Positions 62,014 through 64,000 of a stretch of DNA of 64,000 nucleotides are shown piece by piece. Under the pieces are notes generated by a model, which was not told where the DNA came from, searched no databases, and was given only the letters and a program-made list of their open reading frames with translations. The position numbers and the translations under genes are program-made. The first letter of the stretch is position 1, and every line of letters starts with the position of its first letter. The stretch is from Ramlibacter humi (GTDB lineage: Bacteria > Pseudomonadota > Gammaproteobacteria > Burkholderiales > Burkholderiaceae_C): NCBI RefSeq assembly GCF_004681975.1, contig NZ_SMLK01000004.1:1-64000 (forward strand), given 5' to 3'.

Positions 62014-62721
62014 ATGACGGAGGTTTGCGAAGAGCAGCACTGCGCCGCGGGCAACAGTTTCCTGGACAGCCTTCCTGCGGATTCGCAGATGCTGCTTCGG
62101 CAGGCGCTCGAACCGGTGAACCTTCCCACCGGCAGCATCATCGCCATCGCAGGCCGTCCGGTGCGCGACGTCTACTTCCCCGAGAAGGCGGTGGTGAGCC
62201 TGCTGCACAGCGACCGGGAAGGCGCCGGCACGAGAGTCGGCATCGTCGGCTCGGAAGGCGCGCTCGGCCTGGGCGTCTGCTTCGGCGAGCCGCACCCTTT
62301 CACCGCGCTGGTGCTGGTGGGTGGGCGGGCATTGCGGATGGATGCGCAGTGGCTGCCCAAGGTTTTCGCCCACCGGGAATCCCTGTGCCGCACCGTCATT
62401 CCGTACGCGGCCGACCTGATGGGCCAAGCCTGGCAGATCGCCGTGTGCAACCGCTACCACGCGCCCGCGCAGCAACTGTGCTCCCTGTTGCTGCAGGTGA
62501 TGGACCGCGGTGGAAGCGGCAACCTTCCGCTGACGCACAACCTGATCGCGCGCCTGCTCGGCGTGCGGCGCGAGACCGTCACCCAGGCCGCCACCAGGAT
62601 CCAGGCGCTCGGCTACGTGCAATATGCGCGCGGGTACATCCGTGTCCTGGATCGCGTGGGACTCGAAACGATGTCGTGCGGCTGCTGGCGCCCGCCATTG
62701 GCCAGGGCTGCCGATGATTAG
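62014..62721 (+). CDS. Crp/Fnr-family transcriptional regulator
   Basis: A 235-residue protein. It has an N-terminal cyclic-nucleotide-binding-like beta roll (about 25-130: PTGSIIAIAGRPVRDVYFPE, VGIVGSEGALGLGVCFGEPH) and a C-terminal Crp-type winged helix (LTHNLIARLLGVRRETVTQA). The N-terminal Cys of FNR are not in place (only C5, C10). The C terminus ends in an unusual CGCW. The cAMP-binding residues are not conserved as far as can be seen. ATG 62014 follows TGGAGGCAGGCAG. Confidence 0.85.
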   Translation: MTEVCEEQHCAAGNSFLDSLPADSQMLLRQALEPVNLPTGSIIAIAGRPVRDVYFPEKAVVSLLHSDREGAGTRVGIVGSEGALGLGVCFGEPHPFTALVLVGGRALRMDAQWLPKVFAHRESLCRTVIPYAADLMGQAWQIAVCNRYHAPAQQLCSLLLQVMDRGGSGNLPLTHNLIARLLGVRRETVTQAATRIQALGYVQYARGYIRVLDRVGLETMSCGCWRPPLARAADD

Positions 62722-62893
62722 GAAAAGTCCCGTCATGTTCTCGCCGCAAGAAAGCCGGATGTGAAGAGCAGCATCAGCGAGCCTCATGCTCCGAAGACGC
62801 TGCAGGTTCATGACTGACTCGACGACAGCGGCGTCCCCGGGAGAGATCGATTCCTTGGCGACAGCGGCGGGCTTCACAAGTGCCCGCGCACCC

Positions 62894-63370
62894 TCAGGGG
62901 AGCACGACGTCCGGGGCCAGCGCCAGGGTCAGCGCCTGCCTCAATGGCTCGAACTTTTCCTTCCCGACGACGTAGCGGATCTTGCGGGCGACCTCCACCA
63001 GCTCGCGGAACGTGGTGGCGCGTTCGATCGCCAGGTTCAACGCGATGCCGCCCAGCCCGAGTTCGCTGGTCAGCGCCACGGCCACCGGATACGCCACTTC
63101 GAAGCGCTGCTTCAACTCGTCGCTGGTGATCACCCTGTCGTCGCGGCGGGCGGAGGCGGGCTGCCTCTCCGGCACCGGCTCGATCAATCCCTCCTCCAGC
63201 AGGAACGCGAAGTCGCGTGCGCTGCCCCCATCCCCGCAAACCCAGCCGAGGATCTCCCCGGCGGTGCGCTCTCCGTCCACCAGGATGAAGACCAGCCGCT
63301 GCAGGGGGGTCATCGGGACGGACCGGTTCTTCATCACTTTCAGCCCGAAATGCGTCTTCCGGAAGGTCAT
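62894..63370 (-). CDS. Unknown protein between two Crp/Fnr-like genes
   Basis: A 158-residue soluble protein from ATG 63370, which follows GGAGACAAGC. The first half (VPMTPLQRLVFILVDGERTA, GEILGWVCGDGG) reads like a small winged-helix or PATAN/DUF4388-type start, the second is helical (AVALTSELGLGGIALNLAIE). Neither was assigned to a family. It is convergent with the first regulator gene and divergent from the second. Confidence 0.65.
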   Translation of the reverse strand: MTFRKTHFGLKVMKNRSVPMTPLQRLVFILVDGERTAGEILGWVCGDGGSARDFAFLLEEGLIEPVPERQPASARRDDRVITSDELKQRFEVAYPVAVALTSELGLGGIALNLAIERATTFRELVEVARKIRYVVGKEKFEPLRQALTLALAPDVVLP

Positions 63371-63677
63371 GCTTGTCTCCACCCTCGCGCGTGATCCGCG
63401 CGGACGATTGCCAGGAAATTGCCGGCCGGAAAACTGCGCCATCGGCCGGCGGTTCGATCAACGGCCAATCGTGCGCGAAGTGGCGCATGGGCCGCCACTG
63501 CGGATGAAGCGCATGGGTGCGCGGCCACACCTTCTGCGCCCCTCGCATCGAGGCGCGCGCATGCGGCTCGCGCATCAAACCAAAAGCAATTGCCGTGGCG
63601 CCCATCACGCCCGTAGATTCGCCTCCCAATGTCTGGAGGAGCTCCTGCTGCAAGGAGGAAACGGACGGGAGACACCA
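63371..63677. other. Divergent intergenic region before the second Crp/Fnr-like gene
   Basis: A 307-base stretch with GTAGATT near 63610-63616, similar to the TAGACT element before the first regulator. Two purine-rich ribosome-site-like tracts (AAGGAGG and GGGAG) lie directly before GTG 63678. No ORF or RNA gene was recognised. Confidence 0.4.
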
Positions 63678-64000
63678 GTGCCAACGAAGCCGACAGGGGA
63701 CGAGGACGCCCTTCACTGCAACCGCCTGCTGCAAGGGCTGCCTTCCGCATTGCATGCGGCGCTGCGCTCCGTCACCGAGCTCGTCGTGCTTTCGGCCGGC
63801 AGCATGCTCGGTGCCGGAGCGCGTGAGGCGAATTCGGTCTACTTCCCCCTGCGAGCCCTGGCGGTCCTGCTCCACACCGACGATCAGGGATCGAGTTCGC
63901 AGACGGGCATCGTCGGAAGCGACGGGATGATCGGCCTGACCGGGTGGTTCGGCAGGCAGCACAGTGAGAAGGCGCTGGTGCTCGCGGGCGGCCTGGCGCT
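63678..64000 (+). CDS. Crp/Fnr-family regulator, N-terminal part (runs off the window)
   Basis: From GTG 63678 the frame is open to the window end (107 codons). The product resembles the neighbour at 62014: NRLLQGLPSALHAALRSVTE, GAREANSVYFPLRALAVLLH and TGIVGSDGMIGLTGWFG match FLDSLPADSQMLLRQALE, VRDVYFPEKAVVSLLHSD and VGIVGSEGALGLGVCFG. The two are therefore paralogues. The DNA-binding domain is outside the window. Confidence 0.8.
   Translation, partial: MPTKPTGDEDALHCNRLLQGLPSALHAALRSVTELVVLSAGSMLGAGAREANSVYFPLRALAVLLHTDDQGSSSQTGIVGSDGMIGLTGWFGRQHSEKALVLAGGLA

Overview
The window is high-GC bacterial DNA with dense genes, short intergenic gaps, many GTG starts and strong AGGAGG-type ribosome sites. 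The gene set points to a betaproteobacterium of the order Burkholderiales, most like the Comamonadaceae (a Ramlibacter- or Variovorax-like organism). It includes an MHS-family transporter, DctA with a D-tartrate dehydratase, a FUSC exporter, HiPIP, PilY1, and the remnant of a Bug-type binding protein. The placement is inferred from gene content; no rRNA or intact tRNA gene was found to confirm it.

Region 1 (1-33.3 kb) is ordinary chromosome. It runs: a receiver-only response regulator; a TIMP-like secreted protein; an EF-G paralogue; a stand-alone PilY1; an MHS transporter followed by an orphan MCE protein; cytochrome b561; a tartrate module (dctA, LysR regulator, D-tartrate dehydratase); a FUSC exporter; GNAT and aminoglycoside-phosphotransferase-like genes in translational overlap; a flavoprotein and a MAPEG protein. 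Next comes a redox/stress cluster in which an ECF sigma factor and its membrane anti-sigma factor sit between three exported proteins with twin-arginine-like signals (HiPIP, metallophosphoesterase, CuA-type cupredoxin). Then come an ankyrin lipoprotein, a luciferase-like oxidoreductase, a MuiA-like protein, a frameshifted beta-propeller-like gene, two glycosyltransferases and a LuxR-type regulator with a degenerate receiver.

Region 2 (33.4-55.6 kb) is an accessory island. Its core is an eighteen-gene minus-strand block (53.6 to 34.85 kb) encoding an F-type (MPF-F) type IV secretion system: TraA-like pilin, TraL, E, K, B, DsbC-like, TraV, TraC, TrbI-like, TraF-type signal peptidase, TraW, TraU, TrbC, TraF, TraH, TraG, the coupling protein TraD and a VirB1-like lytic transglycosylase. 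Most junctions overlap or are only a few bases apart, so it reads as one operon. No relaxase, oriT-processing gene, TraN or entry-exclusion gene lies in or beside it. Each edge has an AT-richer gap with a long non-terminator palindrome, and the two palindromes share the core CTTAGCCACT. Beyond the right edge are two orphan lipoprotein genes converging on back-to-back terminators, with a compacted tRNA-Asn-like relic between them and a further large inverted repeat.

Region 3 (55.6-64 kb) returns to chromosomal character. It holds a 993-residue STAND-type transcriptional regulator with an overlapping small membrane protein, a 59-residue ORF with a good ribosome site, a branched-chain-amino-acid-type binding protein, and a 117-residue protein of unknown family. 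A decayed paralogue of that 117-residue gene lies at 1.56-1.71 kb. The window ends with a conserved unknown protein and two Crp/Fnr-like regulators around a convergent unknown gene; the second regulator runs off the end.
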